In this document: piece by piece, positions 62,313 through 64,000 of the stretch
Numbering within the stretch: the stretch's first letter is position 1
Layout: the number at the start of each line of letters is the position of its first letter
Assembly (NCBI GenBank): GCA_023548195.1
Contig: JAJHZJ010000121.1
Span: 5,676,180 to 5,740,179, forward strand
Direction: 5' to 3'
Source of the DNA: Bettongia penicillata ogilbyi
Lineage: Eukaryota > Chordata > Mammalia > Diprotodontia > Potoroidae
DNA: 64,000 nt
The notes under the pieces: generated by a model
The model's database searches: none
The model's input: only the letters and a program-made list of their open reading frames with translations
What the model was told of the DNA's origin: nothing
Program-made: the position numbers and the translations under genes

Positions 62313-64000
62313 TGTTTTCTTTTTAGGATACTGTATTATGATCAAATGTTTTTTAGTTGTCTGCTGAGTTGGAACTGAGCGTACATATAAAAGGTTCAAA
62401 CTGATATTCTTTTACTTTCTTCCCTAGTAATTTTCAAGGTAGGAAGACTGCTTCCAGCTACTAAATGGAGATGGAGTGGGGCTTTATTTCTCACCTAGTC
62501 ACCACGTATCAGTGACTGCATAATTCTTCTGATGCTGCTGTATTTCTTTTGGGGATCTTAGGTGAATAAGTATTCTGAAATAAGACTCTCCAGGTAACTA
62601 CTGAAATGAGAAACTCTATCCAAGCCATCCAAGTTTCTACTGATAGCTCAGACCCACACCTGGTAGCAACAGCAGTTTGTTAAGAGCCCAACTTAGCAGC
62701 AAAAGGTCTAGCAATGGAATGACCCACCAAACAAGCCATTATGTCTTCAATGAAGCCAGCCCAGCTCACCAAAGGGGCTCCTTGCCTATCTTTGATGCTA
62801 CTTTCTGAAGTGAATATAGTGAGGAATCCTTGAAGGAAGATTAGAACTCTCAAAGGCAGGTTTCTAGGGTCTAAGACATGCCTTGGACCCACACATTCTT
62901 TACATAGGTGCCTCACTACCTTTATTCTTCAAGTTTAATCCCATTCTTTCCAAGTATGCTTTTGATTGAGGAGAATTATTTTGTAATAATACATTCTATA
63001 CTTTTTTTACTGGGAGCACATCAGATGGGGCCTATAAGAGACAGAATTAGAAGCCATGAAATCTTTGGGTAACTCTTTATATTCTGAAGGAGAAGTAGTC
63101 ATTCTCTCTCTAGGGACCAACCTATTACTGTAAGTGGGGAATGTGACAGTGAGTCTGGTGCTACATACAAGTATTTCTCTATTATGGTACATTTTTGAAA
63201 TCAAGATTTCAGTAACTTGAAACTGAAATTTCTGATGTACCTTTGTGAAACTAAGAATTGACTCATCACAGTCTCAAATTATTCTTAAAAAAACATTTTG
63301 TACTGAAAAAAGATGTAATATAGATTTATAGGTAGGAGATAACTCAACATAAATATAGGGAGCACCTGGCTTTCCTTGATGAGCTCAAGTCACTGAAAAA
63401 TATGGCAGCTGTGATTGCTAAGCCACCATTAGCTATCTTTTAAAAATCATAAAGAAAGAGAAAGTAACTGGAACAAGACACCCAGATTTGAAAGAATAAA
63501 GAAAATTAAACCTGCAAAGTCTGGAAAAAATGGTCTCAAATTCAGATAAACACCCCTGCTTCCACATATGAATTTGAAAATCACAAATTAATATTATCTA
63601 TATTGTATTATTTTTAAAATTTTCTTTTGTTAAATATTTCTAAATTACATTTTAATTTGGTTCTAGTGATACAGTTTTCATACCACAAGTATGATAACCT
63701 GTACTGTGAAATGTGCTATAAGTTTGGTTTTAATTCCTGACAGAATTCTAAAATTTTACAGAGGTAGTAAGAGAACATGTAGGAAAAGGAAGTAATGTTA
63801 TAAATGTTACTTATCTGAAGTCTTAACAAATAATTTGACCTCCAAAGTATATCATTATTTAGAGAAAAGATCAATAAATGTGAGCTAAATGCCAGTATAA
63901 TTTGATGGATTCTATTTTTCTTGAGTAGTAATTAAAATTGGTGTTTTCAAAAGTTGTGACCTACAGGAAACTAAGTAACTATGTCAAGTATTAGTTCTGA

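Larger units (their letters stand above)
59650..64000 (-). other. FGF14: FGF14 last intron (partial)
   Basis: Sequence upstream of the terminal FGF14 exon on the - strand. I looked for the preceding exon, which encodes the NKEGQAMKG and KPAAHFLPKPLE segments, and did not find it, so it should lie beyond 64000. Content is largely unique A/T-rich DNA with one MIR-like fragment (59765-59945) and a (TA)n tract (62262-62312). Confidence 0.7.

Noticed and set aside
59650..64000. Search for the preceding FGF14 exon
   Set aside because: No - strand match to the NKEGQAMKG or KPAAHFLPKPLE segments was found. The exon is probably outside the window.

Overview
This window is vertebrate nuclear DNA, most likely from a marsupial. 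The evidence is short coding exons with GT-AG introns, a repeat load made mostly of decayed L2, L1, CR1/L3 and MIR-like elements, L1 5' ends carrying the gagccaagatgg motif, a half-L1-like element, and RTE/BovB-type sequence together with SINEs that end in a BovB-like tail. That repeat mix is typical of opossum and related genomes. The species cannot be named from the sequence alone. Nothing prokaryotic, viral or CRISPR-like was found.

Two protein-coding genes are visible, converging tail to tail. On the + strand are the last four coding exons of ITGBL1 (integrin beta-like 1): 10570-10686, 39411-39557, 50823-50936 and 52109-52200, ending in a TAA stop. They encode consecutive cysteine-rich integrin-type EGF modules. 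Each of the three internal exons is phase 1 at both ends. On the - strand, 59513-59649 is the terminal coding exon of FGF14 (intracellular fibroblast growth factor 14). It encodes the last 44 residues plus two bases of a split valine codon. The two stop codons are about 7.3 kb apart. The interval between them contains few repeats and probably holds both 3' UTRs.

Layout: 1-10.5 kb is an upstream ITGBL1 intron containing an L2 3' end, a nested L1 complex, a BovB 3' end and MIR-like SINEs. From 10.7 to 39.4 kb is a large intron full of LINEs, including an almost complete half-L1 (31.4-34.2 kb), two candidate LTRs, a 170-bp direct duplication, a perfect 94-bp tandem duplication and long pyrimidine microsatellites. 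From 39.6 to 50.8 kb is an intron with SINEs and one CR1/L3 element. From 50.9 to 52.1 kb is a short repeat-poor intron. From 52.2 to 59.5 kb is the convergent 3' region. From 59.65 to 64 kb is the last FGF14 intron, and the preceding FGF14 exon was not found in the window.

No new multi-gene system is apparent. The most noteworthy signals are structural: the nested 5'-half L1 flanked by near-identical repeats, the half-L1, the 264-nt uninterrupted pyrimidine tract, the perfect tandem duplication, the inverted SINE pair, and the convergent ITGBL1/FGF14 3' ends. Most open frames over 60 codons are chance or transposon remnants.
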